Under the pieces are notes generated by a model. It saw only the letters and a list, made by a program, of their open reading frames with translations, was not told where the DNA came from and did not search any database. A program made the translations under genes and the position numbers. Positions 32,417 to 46,600 of a DNA stretch of 64,000 nucleotides are shown here, piece by piece; within the stretch, counting starts at the first letter, position 1; every line of letters starts with the position of its first letter. Source of the DNA: Leguminivora glycinivorella (taxonomy: Eukaryota; Arthropoda; Insecta; Lepidoptera; Tortricidae); contig NC_062996.1 in NCBI RefSeq assembly GCF_023078275.1, forward strand, positions 4,464,001-4,528,000, read 5' to 3'.

Positions 32417-32765
32417 GGCCGATTTTTGAGTCTCACGCGTTTGAATTCAGAAAATTGTCACTGAAAATAATTTATAAGCAAGTCACCGTTATCGGCCGGC
32501 AACAGACAGTCTTAAATTTCATAATCTTAAAAAATCATAATCTTATAAAATCAGATCGAGTGCACGGATTCATACAATTTCGCAACTGTCCACACACAGT
32601 CTTATTTTTTAAGATTATGATTATCAGATTGATCTGACAGATTGCAAATAATTTGAATTTTAAGAATTTTATAAGATTATGATTTTTTAAGATTATGAAA
32701 ATTAAGACTGTCTGTTGCCGGCCTTCAACCGGTATTTTACTGATAAAATCCCTTAGCGAGATTCA
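32417..32765. mobile_element. Palindromic MITE with a second MITE inserted in it
   Basis: The outer ends GGGCCGATTTTTGAGTCTCA match the intact copy at 38999-39112. The inner part, 32494-32725, has GGCCGGCAACAGACAGTCTT ends and belongs to the CAGTCTTAAAAATTCATAATC family. Confidence 0.7.
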
Positions 32766-34098
32766 AAAATCGCCCTCCTGCACTTATTTGTGAGCATCTA
32801 ATGGAGAAGATACGTTGCCATCTAGCTTAATAGGTAACTCGCTTGACGAGCACTGTCTTCAAGCTTACAAATATTAGCTCAATCAAGAACTCAGGGACGA
32901 GTTTGTGTAATCACAACTCATCGATAACCTCTGCTGCAAATAAAATAAGTACCTCCGCGAGTTCCTCACAAAGACGTATCATCCCGTCTGAGCAACATTC
33001 CGAAATCAACATTAAAATTGAAAGTCAAGGTTGAGTTTTCAATGAGCTGTATCTGAGGTCGTATCCCCACTTAATGAGGAAAATAAGCTACAATACGTTC
33101 CGAGAAGTAGTGTGGTGTGTGAAGTGGCAAGGTTGGTATAGTGCTTTTTTGTGTTTATATAAACTACGCTATGTTTATTCATTAGTCAAAATAATATATT
33201 AAATTGAAAGTAAATTTTGCGAACGCTACCTTATGTTGCCGGCTAAATTGTGTTACGTTTTTCAGTTAAATAAATGTTACTGTTTTGTAAAACCAAGTTT
33301 ATAAAGTAATTAAACGATTCCAGTTTTAGTGATAAAACTCTTTAGTTATTTTGTATGTAACTTTTTATCGTTATTCGAGGTAGGTAGGTTATTTTTTTGC
33401 GTGAGTACGCAAAGGTAGAAACATTGTCAAAACATACATAAAAACACACACTTAAAAAGTAATTAAACCTACACAAGCCAATTAATCAAAATAATAAATA
33501 GGTACCTAAAACAGTTTGTAATACTAAAAAATATACTTAATTATTTAATTATTTGACACTATGTAAAGCTGTTAAAGTCATCGGTGTATTTATTAAAATG
33601 TATATAATTAAATAACAATGTATTTAAATCAATCAATGCCTTTTTATTGTTAGGAAATGAATAAGTAAATTTAAAAAATATATAGGTATTCGATACTACT
33701 AATTCAGTATCCTATATTAGGATATTTTTTAACCTACTTGGTAGGTATTCATGACACGATTGTTATTGTTTCCGAATTAAACATTTTAAAATACCCGCAA
33801 TTTATTTTAACTAAAAATATAATTTTGCACGGATAATTTTAAATGTGAGCAAATTGAGATTTTTTTTATATAAGTAGGTATGTATGTATAGTTACATTGG
33901 TAAGTATGTATAGTTTTACCTAAATATCTACAAGATGATTTGAACATATGTAATAGGGCTTGAAAGGTCATATTTCGGTTATCATAATATATGTTTGTTT
34001 ACAATAAATTATTATTAGCTCGGAGAGTAAACAGAATTTTAGGTTAAAGATAAGTATTTACCTATTAAAGCTTGTACATTATTATGTATAATTGAATC
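32766..34098. other. Intergenic, no gene recognised
   Basis: Strongly AT-rich, with many GTAGGTA short repeats and no coding signal or clear repeat borders. Confidence 0.45.
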
Positions 34099-34340
34099 GT
34101 CATCCTCCTGGCGTTATCCCGGCATTTGCCACGACTCATATGGGAGCCTGGGGTCCGCTTTTGACAACTAATTCCAAGATTTGGGGTAGGCACTAGTTTT
34201 TACGAAGTCGACTGCCATCTGACCTGTCATCCCGAAGGGTAACTTTTTTTTTTTTTTTTTTTTTTTGTCAGAGGTGGAGGTAATCCTCATTGGATACTGC
34301 CAACCCGCTTATGGAATTAGTCCGGTTTCCTCACGACGAG
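34099..34340 (-). mobile_element. GTGAGGAAACCGG SINE, degraded copy
   Basis: Minus-strand copy of the family complete at 42825-43109; carries a T run of about 26 at 34241. Confidence 0.75.
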
Positions 34341-34917
34341 TATAATTGTATATTCTGTAAAGTTCATTGACGGAGGTATTGCTAGGAATAGAACAAAGGA
34401 ATAAAAATGCATATTTTTTTGGACTATCCATACCTACCTATTAAATTCGCCTAAGATTAATACCTCTCGATCAACTATTTTCTGAGAGTTGTCGGAACTC
34501 TCAAAATCGAATACTGTTTTAATTAAAGCAGCCTAACAAAAACCATTATTAATAGTTTAATAGCTCTGAAACTGGTTGTGTATAATGTGTCTAAAACCTG
34601 TTGTCTGTTTGCGATCTTTTATTTGCTCAAGCGTCGGTTCTTCTAGACTTGTTGCTGTAGATACTTGAGATGGATCTTTTTTATCGTTATTTTGTTCTGT
34701 CGGGCGAGAGACAAGAGCAGTATAAGTAGTTTATTATAAGAAATCTTTTAGGAAAATATAAGTTATACTATTAGGTAGGTAAGTATGCTTCAGAGACGGC
34801 ACATAAAATATAGAAATCTGTTTTTTTTATACAGGATGTATTTATTGAGCGATAATCGTGGTTCCTATTTGAGTAAAACAATCATATTTTTTTTAATTTA
34901 TAAGTTTTTTTTATTAG

Positions 34918-35060
34918 CCTATAAGGTGTCCCACTGCTGAGCAAAGGCCTCCCCTTCCTTTCTCCAGTCCTCCCGGTTTGATGCCCGCTCTTGCCAGTCT
35001 CTGCAAAATACGTCGAGATCGTCCCGCCATCTCTTCTTTGGTCGTCCTCTGCCCCGGCTA
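34918..35060 (-). pseudogene. RTE-type LINE C-terminal fragment
   Basis: The minus strand reads SRGRGRPKKRWRDDLDVF and EAFAQQWDTL, the typical end of RTE-clade reverse transcriptase proteins. Confidence 0.75.
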
Positions 35061-36769
35061 TGCTAATATAACAAAAAAATAAGTTTTTTTTTTAATATTT
35101 GGTGGAGACAACTGTAATTTTCTACAATCAAGGACATAACACTAATTGTAAACATAAAAGGCCATTTCTCAAAATTTTGGCACCCCCGCCTGTCAATACG
35201 CTTATGTTAGAAGTTAGAACTTTTTTTTAGTATACAATATCTTCATAAAAAATCATCAGTTTCAGTACATATTCAAAGACACTTTTTACATAGAGGCCTG
35301 ATTTTTAGAAAACGATTTATATTATATTTATTAAAAAAAATATTGCTCGCGGACCTCGCGGTACAACAATATTGGACTCTTTCTCTCGGGTCTCAATATT
35401 GGCACATGCGGTTAAACAACTACTTTCCCATACAACCATTTCAGTCGCAAAATCTTCAAATCAGTAACTAACTGTCAAATGTGACATAACGCGTGGTAAC
35501 GGCGTGCAAACAATGCGACCGTATTGATACAATAACAAAATGTAGTCGTCGTGTGCACTCGTTACGGTAACAAAATGTGTACGAATTTGTGGCTGTCAAT
35601 GTCACTGTCAGAATGACTTTTAACGACACTTTATTAGTCGACGTTTGCACACATAACGGTAACAACATGTGGACGAATTTGTGGCTGTCATTGTCACTGT
35701 CAGAACGGTTTCTGACAGTGACATTGACAGAATTTGTAGACACATGTGTAGGTCTGATTACCGAACTGCTCCTAAACCACTGTATCCGCAAATGACAATC
35801 TGAAATACGAAGGTTTCTCAAACTGTCTTGTGAAGTTGTGGACTGGTTGCTTTGAATCATTTAAATATGAGCGAATTAAATAATAATAAACGACGACGAC
35901 CATTTAAGCACTCTTCGACATTTTATAGAAATGTGGGAAAGTTAAGAAAAGTGCAGAATGATAATACAAATAAATAAGCACTTTATAGTTACTTAATGTA
36001 TTAAATATATAATTTTTAATTCTTATTGATAAAAATGAAGTGTAGTGTTGCTTTACACAATAAAAGTAGGAATCAAATGAAATAGAGTATTTACTGTGAT
36101 ATTAATAGAATTTCTGTTGCGCAATGATAGTTTTTTTTCAGTACAGATGCTGCTTTTTTTAACGCAGTAGTGCGAGCAAATCAAGCAATGATTCATTTCT
36201 TGTCTGGTCGAAACTCTTAGCTTAGATTTAGGTACTGAAAATCGTCGTACGATACACGTGCGAAAAGGACATTCACAACTCGTGTCGATTTAAAACACTC
36301 CCTTCGTTCGTGTATTAATTTATTGCTACTCGTATCGATTTTCCTCTTTTCCGCACTCGTATCTACAAGTATTTTGTTTGGGTTACAAAAAAAACACATT
36401 ATTTACTCTACTACGTTTTATTTATGTCTCTTTAACATTACAAATTTGTAGACACTTATCTATACAAAAATCTTGACAAAAGAAGTACCTACAGATCGCT
36501 GAAATGAATGTTGATAGTAATATTAATGAAGACTACTTCAACAAGTGTCAATTGTGAAATGCCGCACAATACTAGTTGCTCTATAGAAGACCATAATAAT
36601 ATGATCCCCGATCCTTTACAACCCAGCAGCTCGGTACGCACGTTACAATTTTTTTTTAATCTTCTTTAGTGAGGGCAACTGAGTACGACGGCATATTTAA
36701 TTGTTTATAAAGTTTGAGGATACCTGAAAAAAATGAATACAAGAAGCCATTCTGCTTTCGGTCACGCGT
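35061..36769. other. Intergenic upstream of SPH-B, no gene recognised
   Basis: Contains repeated GACGAATTTGTGGCTGTCA blocks (35580-35720) and an AACTCGTGTCGATTTAAAACAC repeat at 36270-36370 shared with 10070-10160. Confidence 0.45.
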
Positions 36770-37280
36770 GTACGCTGCGACCATTTTGCGACCGTTTGTT
36801 GACCGTTTGGTGACCGTTTGGCGACTGTTTTTTACATGGAATATTACCGTCTTAATCCATATTTTAACAACTTTATTGGTTTTCTAGGCATTATTTTTAT
36901 TATTTCAGTATAGTATATGCACCAGAGCACTAAAACTTCACCAATCAATATACATAACACGCAAACACCGAGTAGTCAATAATATTATTACTGGTTAAAC
37001 TGAGGTAAATTGATGGCGCGTTGATAAATTTAGACTTATTTTATGAAATCACTCGAGCAATTTAATTGGCCATGGTAATTAGCCCACATTATATTACAAA
37101 TGCAAACAATATTTATCTTTAACAAATTCTTACGCCATTACATTTTAATGTCAAATGATTTTATTTCTTTTTTACTTTGACGTCTCTAACAGTCGCCATT
37201 TGAAAAGAATGAAATGAACGAATGATTTTGGGAAAGTAGTCGCCAAACGGTAACAATGTGTGCACGCGTAGTGCACACTT
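36770..37280. mobile_element. Possible DNA element with GACCGTTTGG subterminal repeats
   Basis: GACCGTTTGTTGACCGTTTGG and further repeats at 36790-36835, with inverted GTCGCCAAACGGTAAC at 37241. Borders are not settled. Lies about 250 bp upstream of SPH-B coding exon 1. Confidence 0.4.
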
Positions 37281-37531
37281 CTGTCACTTCTGTGACCATT
37301 TGTGCCTGTTACCAATCGTCCCCATTTGGGTCGCCGCGACTAAACGTCGACCGTACTGCGACTAAGCATTGAGACCCGAAGACCTGTGTGTACACAAAAT
37401 AGGAGGATTTGCGTAGGAACGGCGACCGATTATGGTTATATGGGTTGCCGCCATGTAAAACAAATAACTATAACCCTTTTGTAAAACAGATTCCAATTTT
37501 ATTGTGCATTTATTGTGTGATTCTTTTCCAG

Positions 37532-37697
37532 ATGTACAAATTCCTCTCAATCCTGGTGCTCCTGGCATCATGCTTCGCCCAGGACAACGGCGGTGACCTG
37601 GAGTCCATCATTAAACAGCTGCAGAACCAAAACGGTGCGACGCAGGCGCCGCAGTCGTCTACTTTAGTGCCGAGTATAGTCAACAATAACGCCGATG
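37532..37697 (+). CDS. SPH-B coding exon 1 (signal peptide and linker)
   Basis: Begins MYKFLSILVLLASCFAQ, a good signal peptide, then an acidic and Gln/Asn-rich stretch. The ATG follows directly on a pyrimidine tract and CAG, so a 5'UTR intron probably ends at 37531 and the true first exon lies upstream. The donor is GTGAGT, phase 1. The paralogous SPH-C exon at 59325 has the same arrangement. Confidence 0.88.
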
Positions 37698-40600
37698 GTG
37701 AGTCATAGATGGCGCTGTTATTTATTTAGTTCATGTACAACTGTCAAAATTATTTATTTATTTATTGTTCAGAACACATACAGTCATATATCAAATAACA
37801 TAGGTAGCAGACATGTATAAGGGATAAAAGACCTGAAGGTTCATAAATGTTTTAAAAAGTAGGGTATATATCAAAAACATGCAAATGCGTCTTACCGAGA
37901 AGAAAAACATATGATAAATTTACTTTAGCAACAAAAGTTTAGATCTAATATGTCCTTATAAAGCTGGAAATGAATGCATAAATGGATCGATGTCATATAA
38001 ATACTCATTGTAATTTTTAGATACATTATGTAGAAACATCGTGAGGAAACCGGACTAATTCCAATAAGGTCTAGTTTACCCTTCGGGTTGGAAAGTCACA
38101 TGGCAGTCGCTTTCGTAAAAACTAGTGCCTACGCCAGATCTTGGGATTAGTTGTCAAAGCGGACCCCAGGCTCTCATGAGCCGTGGCAATATGCCGGGAT
38201 AACGCAAGGAGGATGATGATGATGAATCCATATAAGTTTTTATTTGTAAGATTTTTGGTATGTTGTAATTAATGAATTGGTTCTGATTTCTGAATAAATT
38301 ACGGGTATGTTATGATAAAAAAAAAATTAAATAAAAAAATAGTGCGTGGCGTCCCTATCCGATAACAGATGTCGGACCGATATTCCACACATTTATTACA
38401 GGCGCCATCTTGGATTGTTTTTATTGAAATCCTTCCGATATCTGATATCGGATCGGATAATGTGAAAACGGAGTTACACAAATCAATCTATCCCCAAACT
38501 AAGCAAACCGTGTACTGTCTGTGCTACGCGAAGACATAAATATGTACAGCCAACCAATCGGAACATAGGCCACTGTAGAACTATGTCATAGTGACGTTAT
38601 AAATCAGATTGTAAGAAATCTCTTACTTCTTGTCATTTTGACATGGTTGTAGAAGTGGCCTAGGGTTCTAATTGGTTGACTGTTCCTACATACTTAGGTA
38701 TATAGATAAATTCATATATAATATTACTTATTATTAGACCTAGATGTCGTTGTAATTCTTGTAATTTCCTAAGGTTCCTTGGCCTAAAGCTATCATAATC
38801 GGAATATAAATATTTGGAAAATTGATTCAAAACAAAAACTGTACCTTTCAGATGGCGACAAGTCCTGTTTGACAGCAGACAATCAGAACGGAGAGTGCGT
38901 TCCGTACTATTTGTGCGGTGCCAATGATACCATCATCAATGATGGCGTCGGGATCATTGACATCAGGTGAGTGATCATCTGAACATTTGCCCACTGGAGC
39001 CCGATTTTTGAGTCTCACGGCGTTCGAATTCAGAAAATTGTCACTGAAAATAATAGGCAATTCACCGTTTTCAACCGGTATTTTAGTGAAAGTGAGACTC
39101 AAAAATCGGCCCCCTGTTGGTAGTTTAACTCAACTTGCGCTCTCGCGCTCGAGTCAATAAGTTTCGCTAGATATATTATGGATTCGCGCGCGAGCACGAA
39201 ATGTGTGCTGTGCTAGACTATGTGATCAGCATCATTATTATTATTGGCAACGAATGTAACAGAGTAGTTCTGATTCTCACAAATACACTAATGTGGGCAT
39301 TACACATCATATAGCTATGTCCAACATTAAAGTTAAGCATTCAAAGCTCTTTATGCAGAGGGTAGACTCTGGATGGAGCAAAAAGCTAGGGAAGCTAGGC
39401 AAAAGACAACTCCAAATTATAACCGGGGTGTTCACAGGCCATTACGGGGTCAAAGGAATTTTGGCCAAGATGGGACACGCTGACAACAGTGATTGTCGCA
39501 TGTGTGGCGAAGAGGAAGAGACCGTCAGACATCTAATGTGTGAATGTCACGCCCTCGCCAGACAAAGAATGAAGAACTTTAGAGCAGGCTACCTGGCACC
39601 GAAGGACTTCAGAGAGCTACTCGTACCCATGAGCCTCATCATCCGATACGTGGAGATGGTCGAGAAGCTCCTGAATAGCTGAAGGATCTTAGGATCGTAG
39701 GGGGTAAATTGCACAAAAGATCCCGATGGGTCGAAGTGTATCCGTAAGGGCCCCCGCAGATTTAAGATAAGATAAGATAACATTAAAGTTAGCGGAGGCC
39801 GCTGGAACTACAATTTGACACCTTATACCTACCTACAATGAATATGGAAAAACCGACTAAATGAGGGCAGCACCAGTCGTACACGTAGAGAATATGTATA
39901 GGCTGGACAATTAATAGGAAAACGACAAAAAAGTTAATTTGTATAGGTATACAGGGCACCTGACTCGACAAATTTTTTGGAGGATTTGTGGTGTAATTTC
40001 CTTCCTTTTCGTCCTTGGATCCTTGGTCCTAGGAGCCACCGGTCTGGGGTTACGACATAGAGTATATTGAATAGTATGGTATATAGTTATCAGTCAAGAT
40101 TTTCGAATGCAGCGCCATCTATTATTAAGTTACGACAACATTTCATGTGACTTTCCATGCCTAAAGGTTCCTTTCAGAACATAAAGCATGTGAGTTTTGA
40201 ATGATTCACGGTTATTTTCATTAGACTTATATTGACCGGGATATAGACCGTGATTACCTTTTTCATCATGATTTCTTTTGCATCATGATCACGGAAAACT
40301 TTTCCGTGGTCATGATGCATGCAACTGCGGCGAAATATCGGGAGCTCGACAAAAATCAAAAAGGTAATCACGGTCTATATCCCGGTCAATATAAGTCTAA
40401 TAAAGCATGTGGACCCTTTAAACATGGAACGCCACATATCTATGGCGGGATTTCTAAAAAGGTCATTCACCAACCAGTCACATTAAGAGCGTTATAACAT
40501 TTCGGCGTCGGGCGAAATTAGGTATTTTACCCGCCGCGCGAGTCCAATATGCCGACCCTTTCTAGCACGTCTTATCACTCGCTCGCACTACAATAATGGA

Positions 40601-43600
40601 CAAAACAATCTTGATCCTTCCTATGGAATTTTGATAACAACCACAATCTACTATCTCGATATAAACTTTCGATTTCTAATAAACATTATTTTGTACGAAA
40701 AGACTAGAATATAGCGCAAAATAATATTAATTACGTTAAAATTTATTTAAAAATTTAACGTATAGGTAATAATTATTTAGTCATATGGTTCATTGGTACT
40801 GGTGACCACCATCTGTCTCCATCATCAGACCCTGCGTATCACTTCTTGTCAAAGGTCTTGTTGAGACGATTTCAATGAGCCTACACACGAAGTGGTTTAG
40901 TTCCATGGTTCATCGGTACTAGTGACCACCATCTGGCTCCATCATCAGACCCTGAGTACCAGATTTTGTCAAAGGTCTTATTGAGACGATCCCATTGAGC
41001 CTAAATACGAAGTGGTTTAGTCATATGGTTCATTGGTACTGGTGACCACCATCTGGCTCCATCATCAGACCCTGAGGACCACCTCTTGTCAAAGGTCTTG
41101 TTGAGACGAACCCAACGAGCCTAAACACGAAGTCGTTTACTTACATGGTTCACTGGTACTGGTGACCACCTTCTGACTCCATCATCAGATCCCGAGTACC
41201 ACCTCTTGTCAAAGGTCTTGTTGAGACGAACCCAACGAGCCTAAACACGAAGTCGTTTACTTACATGGTTCACTGGTACTGGTGACCACCTTCTGGCTCC
41301 ATCATCAGATCCCGAGTACCATCTTGATGTGTCTTATCATCTTGACCGTATTGTAATTTTCACATATTTATCATCATAACGTTGTAATACTTTAACATTC
41401 AAACATAACAAAATATTACAAAAGCAAATATTTACGGATCTAGGATCAAATTCGTTGGTCGCTGTTTACACACACACAATGCGAGGATAGCCCGTGTATA
41501 AACAAGGCGTCCGACCCACACAACGATAAATATTCTCGACGTTTGCGATGAAAACTCGGAGAGCGAAGCAACATACGTCTCACCTCCTCTAGCTCCGGCG
41601 CGGCACTGAAATCGCAGGCGTCCGTCGCCGGTAAAATAGCGACAGGAAGGCTAGTTTTCAAAAAATTGGCAAAAAATCATGATAAAATAATATAACGACA
41701 AATGGATAACAGCAATTTAAGCACATTGTGCAGATTATTTATATACTAAAATAACTTCGATAACATGTAGATTTTCGGAGAAATGATCACTTGTTTCGAT
41801 GTATTTTCAAGACAAAATTGAGTTCGTTTTACTTTCAATTTCTCAATTTCAAAGGATTAAGTGATAAATATTGTTTAATGGGCCTAAAGTACAAGATATT
41901 AGAAATTTAAATTTACCGCATTTATGAGAGTGAGCTTATCAAATTGTACATAATAAGAGCTCCGAAATCTGTGCTTCGCGCGGTTTTTCCTAAACGAGCA
42001 TCAGAAAAAAAATCATTACTAATTGAAAAAGCTTTTTCTTCCATATGTTTTTTAATGAACCGACAGTTAATTAGATTTTCTAACTGAAACAAGTACTTTT
42101 ACTGTCTTTTAGTATGAGTAAAGTGTACAATTTTGCCGATAAATATTGTACGTTTTTAATAAATATCTGAACGCTATAGCGCTCTTAATAAATATCTGAA
42201 CGCTAACTTACTTGCCAAAAGAGATTACAATAATAAAATTTACAATTTAAATACATGTAATTAACCATAGAATGCCGTTCGCTAGTTTGCAGGTGGTACA
42301 GCGACATCTAGCGAAAAATGTGGACATCAAAAAATACTTATACATTTTACGACAACAAGTCATTACCTAGTTTGCGGGGGTAACAGTGACATCTAGCGAA
42401 CATCTTGCACTACGGCATATAATTGTTTTTCACGCCCTCTATCATTAATTTTCCTAAACATATCCTAAGTACATCGGATTTACTATTTCCTTTGACTGAA
42501 AACACCGTGGGTTACGATTTTTTTTCCTAAATCAACCAAAATCTGATATTCGAAGCCCCATAACTTTTTTTGTATGGAGTTACAATTAAAGACATTCAAT
42601 GAAACATCATCATTTCTACATTCAATATCGGATAACGTGAAAACGCTCTAACAGTAAATTCACCTGTTTTCAGAGTGAAGGATGGCGAATGCAAGTCCTA
42701 TTTGGACACATGCTGCCTGCCGCCAGACCGCAAGACTCCTGATAACCCCATCACACCTGCGCCTCCTGTCAAGGTAACCGTTACTGTTTACTGTACTCGT
42801 AGGTTATTCAAATTACAATTTTTCGCGGGTCGCGGGTTCGAACCCCGGCTCGCACCAATGAGTTTTTCGGCACTTATGTGCGAAATGTCATTTGATATTT
42901 GCCAGTCGCTTTTCGGTGAAGGAAAACATCGTGAGGAAACCGGACTAATTTCAATAAAGTCTAATTACCCTTCGGGTTGGAAGGTCAGATGGCAGTCGCT
43001 TTCGTAAAACTATTGCCTACGCCAAATCTTGGAATTAGTTGTCAAAGCGGACCCCAGGCTCCCATCATGAGCCGTGGCATATGCCGGGATAACGCAAGGA
43101 GGATGATGATTCAAATTACAATTTTTCATTAATATAATTACTTTGCCATCGACAGTAAGTTAAATCGTAACGCCTTGCCGGAGCCATTTAAAGACGCGGG
43201 TTTGCAAAATTCTTACGCCCAGTTACACACAATGTTTTTCATCACACTTGCAAAATAAGAAAATATGTAAGACATTTTTTTTTATCCAGGTGCCGTAGCC
43301 GAATGGCATTTTTGCGACGCGAAACGAAAACGAAACGCCGCGAAAGGTAGTCTGGCTCTGTCGCGCCAATACACACGACACGAGCGATAGAGTTAGATAT
43401 CTGAGCAATTACCGTTAAGTTTGTACATTTAGATCACGTCTCCGATTTTGATAAAAATTGGTAGGCTGATAGAGTCCATGATGCAGAGCAAGATCCATTA
43501 GGTTTCCCAAAATGTCCTATAGGTTGATTGTATGTAACTTTCCTTTTTTGTTACCGAAAATGTATAGAAATCTGGTAACAAAAAAGGAAGGTTTCATACA

Positions 43601-46600
43601 AACTACATAGGACATTTTGGGAAACCTAGTGGATCTTGCTCAGCATCATGGACTCTATCAGCCTACCAATTTTTATCAAAATCGGAGACGTGATGCAAAT
43701 GTACAAACTTAACGGGAATTGCTCATCTACGAGCGTTTCGTTTCGTGAGCGTTTGTGCCATTTGGCTACGTACAGGTATTTCCAAAATACAGTTTCCTCG
43801 AATATTAAAACAGAAGCGACTGACCGTAACGGCCATGACTTTTAACTCATTATTCAGTCCACAAACTTATCATTGCCGTTCTCAGGGGCATTGATCGAGC
43901 GATCTCCGAACAATTAACACGTGGTTGCCTTCACAAGTTGTTTTGCGAGCTGCATACATGAATTTGTCGGCCTTACATCAACTAGAAGTCATTATATTGC
44001 TATTAAGTTGATGACGAATATGATTATGATGCAATTCCGTAGCTGTATTGTGCTTCCCTATTTTTTAACCATATTGAAAGGTAAATACGTACCTATTGCT
44101 TGTGAGCAATCCAGTAGGTACGTTACGTCATCATCCGCTGTTCTGTTCTAGGAAAAAAGACTTGTATTTGTGGTGTCACATACGCGTTGCTTATATACCC
44201 TTTGGAATTGTACTCATACAATAGTACATTACTACAGAGGCCGGGACAAAGGGGGTTGCCGGCCGAAGACATATAGACGGATAGGTCTGAGGCGGGCAAC
44301 CCCATTTCCCGCCGAGGTATGTATAGTGCTTTTCTCAAACATGGTATGAAATAAATAAAGTCTACTGAAAATAGTAACTTTGGATGGCTGTATCTCCTAA
44401 ACGGTGCGTCGTAGCGCAAAAATAATCGAATTTTCGTTCCCCTTTGATACCCCGTATACGCTTTAAAAAAAACAAAAAGTTAAAAAAAATAAATAAAAAA
44501 AAAACGAAAAAAATTTTTTTTGTATGAAAACGCACCCAAAATCGAATATTGTCTAGGGCCCGTACCAGTTGCAGTCGGCACGTCTATAAAGCCCCTTATA
44601 GTTTTTTTTTAATTGGCTAAATACCTGGATGTTATATCACAATTAGGTATCTGTGTTTGGAAATTAAAAAAGAAGACTGCCGGCCTTGGCCTGCAAGGTT
44701 TGTATGAAATTCCATTATCTATCAATCGTCCTAGCCGCACCTGCAACGTCATACTTCGCTGCCAATTATAAGGCACATAACATCAATATTTCATACCATG
44801 TTTGAGAAAAATTATAAATCCCCATCTATTCTAATTCTCAGATTAAGTAAGTTTCAGTGACCAATTTAATTGCCAGAGTTTTGCGAAAAAAATATTTAAG
44901 AACATACGATATTTTGCAACTGGCCATTTAAAAAACGTTACAAGTTTTCAAAAACTCCGTTACTACGTTCTGTCAACCTTGTGTTGAGCAAAAGCCTTTC
45001 TTCGTGTACACCACTTATCCCGGTACTGGGCTAGGTGATCTCGATTTAGCCATCCAACGACCCAACGGACACCGTCACACAAGAATCAATCTGTCAACAT
45101 TTTCTCTGCCGGCCAACGTGCCTCGCCCAATTTATCTAAACTTGGTAATGACGTCACCCACGTCACTTCTTAACATTCTTAAATAAGAGAGAAATGAGCA
45201 GTGATCGGTTTTTTGGATTCGACATGGGGTGAACGACCTCAATCATTATGTTAGTATGGATATGCCCCGGGAATCCGGGCTTAATGTTGTTAGAAAAGGC
45301 AAAAAAATATGTACAATGTCCACAATGCCAAATGGTTTTATTGCTCAACCAAAAATATAAAGCAACATTATAAACTTAAACTAAAAATAGTACATAACGT
45401 AATAGGTCTTACTAACATGCGATTTCATAACCACTATAAATCTCTCCAACAATTTAAAAATGTGAACTCTTTAGCTTTGATATTCTTACAATAAAATTTA
45501 GAAAAACAATTTAAATTTAATGTTCGGTTTGTATAAATATCATGATAGATGTAAGGTAATACTTTGTGGAGGTTCTAATATATTTTGCTTAATAGAGTGT
45601 AGAGATTAGGAAAAGAATAGAAGTTTTTGTCTCAACTGGTTGCCATGTAAAAGTAAAAAGTTCCTTAGAGATAATTTCGTCGTATCAATTAACTTTTCTA
45701 CTTGATATCCCGCGAGGGTGAATCCAAAAAACCGATCACTGGAAATGAGAGATAATTGTTATTATTGTAGGAACGAGAAGGTTGCGGCTGGCGCAACCCT
45801 GACGGGCTTGGCTTCCGTATCGTAGGAGCTGCTGATGGAGAAGCCAACTTCGGAGAGTTCCCATGGATGGTCGCCATCCTTAAGTAAGTATATATAATAC
45901 TAGCTTTTACCCGCGACTTCGCTCGCGTTAGAAAGAGACAAAAAGTAGCCTATGTCACTCTCCATCCCTTCAACTATCTCCACTTAAAAAATTACGTCAA
46001 TACATCACTCCGTTTTGCCGTGAAAGACGGACAAACAAACAAACACACACACTTTCCCATTTATAATATTAGTATGGATCTTTAAACGAGCATATACCAG
46101 CGATCTCGGAAACATTTCTAACGATTTCGCTGAAATTTCTTATGTGGAGATCTTCGGAGACATATATAACTCCGTATAGACAGATAAAGTCTAAGAAAAA
46201 AACGTACCTCAGTACCATACAGAAAAAGGTACGGTGGCCTAGATGGCATTACACCTTTGGGGTACGCTCAGCTAGATGGCGCTAATATTAATATTTGACA
46301 TTTTAAAACATATCACAGCAATTACCGTTTGTACATTTGGATTACGTCTCCGATTTGGATAAAAATTGGTAGGCTGATAGAGTCCATGATGCTGAGCAAG
46401 ATCCACTAGGTTTTCCAAAATGTCCTAGGTTGATTGTATGAAACTTTCCTTTTTTGTTACCGAAAATGTACAGAAATCTGGTAACAAAAAAGTAAGGTTT
46501 CATACAAACTACATAACAAAGAATATTTAATGTCAGGATCGAACCAGTAAACGACAACGAGCCAAACGGACAGAAGCTCAACGTGTACGTCGGAGGTGGC

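Noticed and set aside
35468..35860. Minus-strand open frame of 130 codons
   Set aside because: Ser/Thr/Val-rich translation of short repeated blocks (GTGGCTGTCATTGTCACTGT), no motif and no splice context.
40775..41325. CRISPR-like array
   Set aside because: Units are contiguous with no spacers; eukaryotic minisatellite.
42815..43007. Extension of SPH-B exon 3 into the downstream frame
   Set aside because: The frame runs into a SINE with an 18-bp duplication; the GTAACC donor at 42774 and perfect phase with exon 4 show the exon stops there.
45004..45186. Possible exon (YTTYPGTGLGDLDLAIQRPN) in SPH-B intron 3
   Set aside because: Open and protein-like, but not recognisable, ends at an hAT-like insertion, and the SPH-B phases join perfectly without it. 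Probably a fragment of an unknown element or chance.
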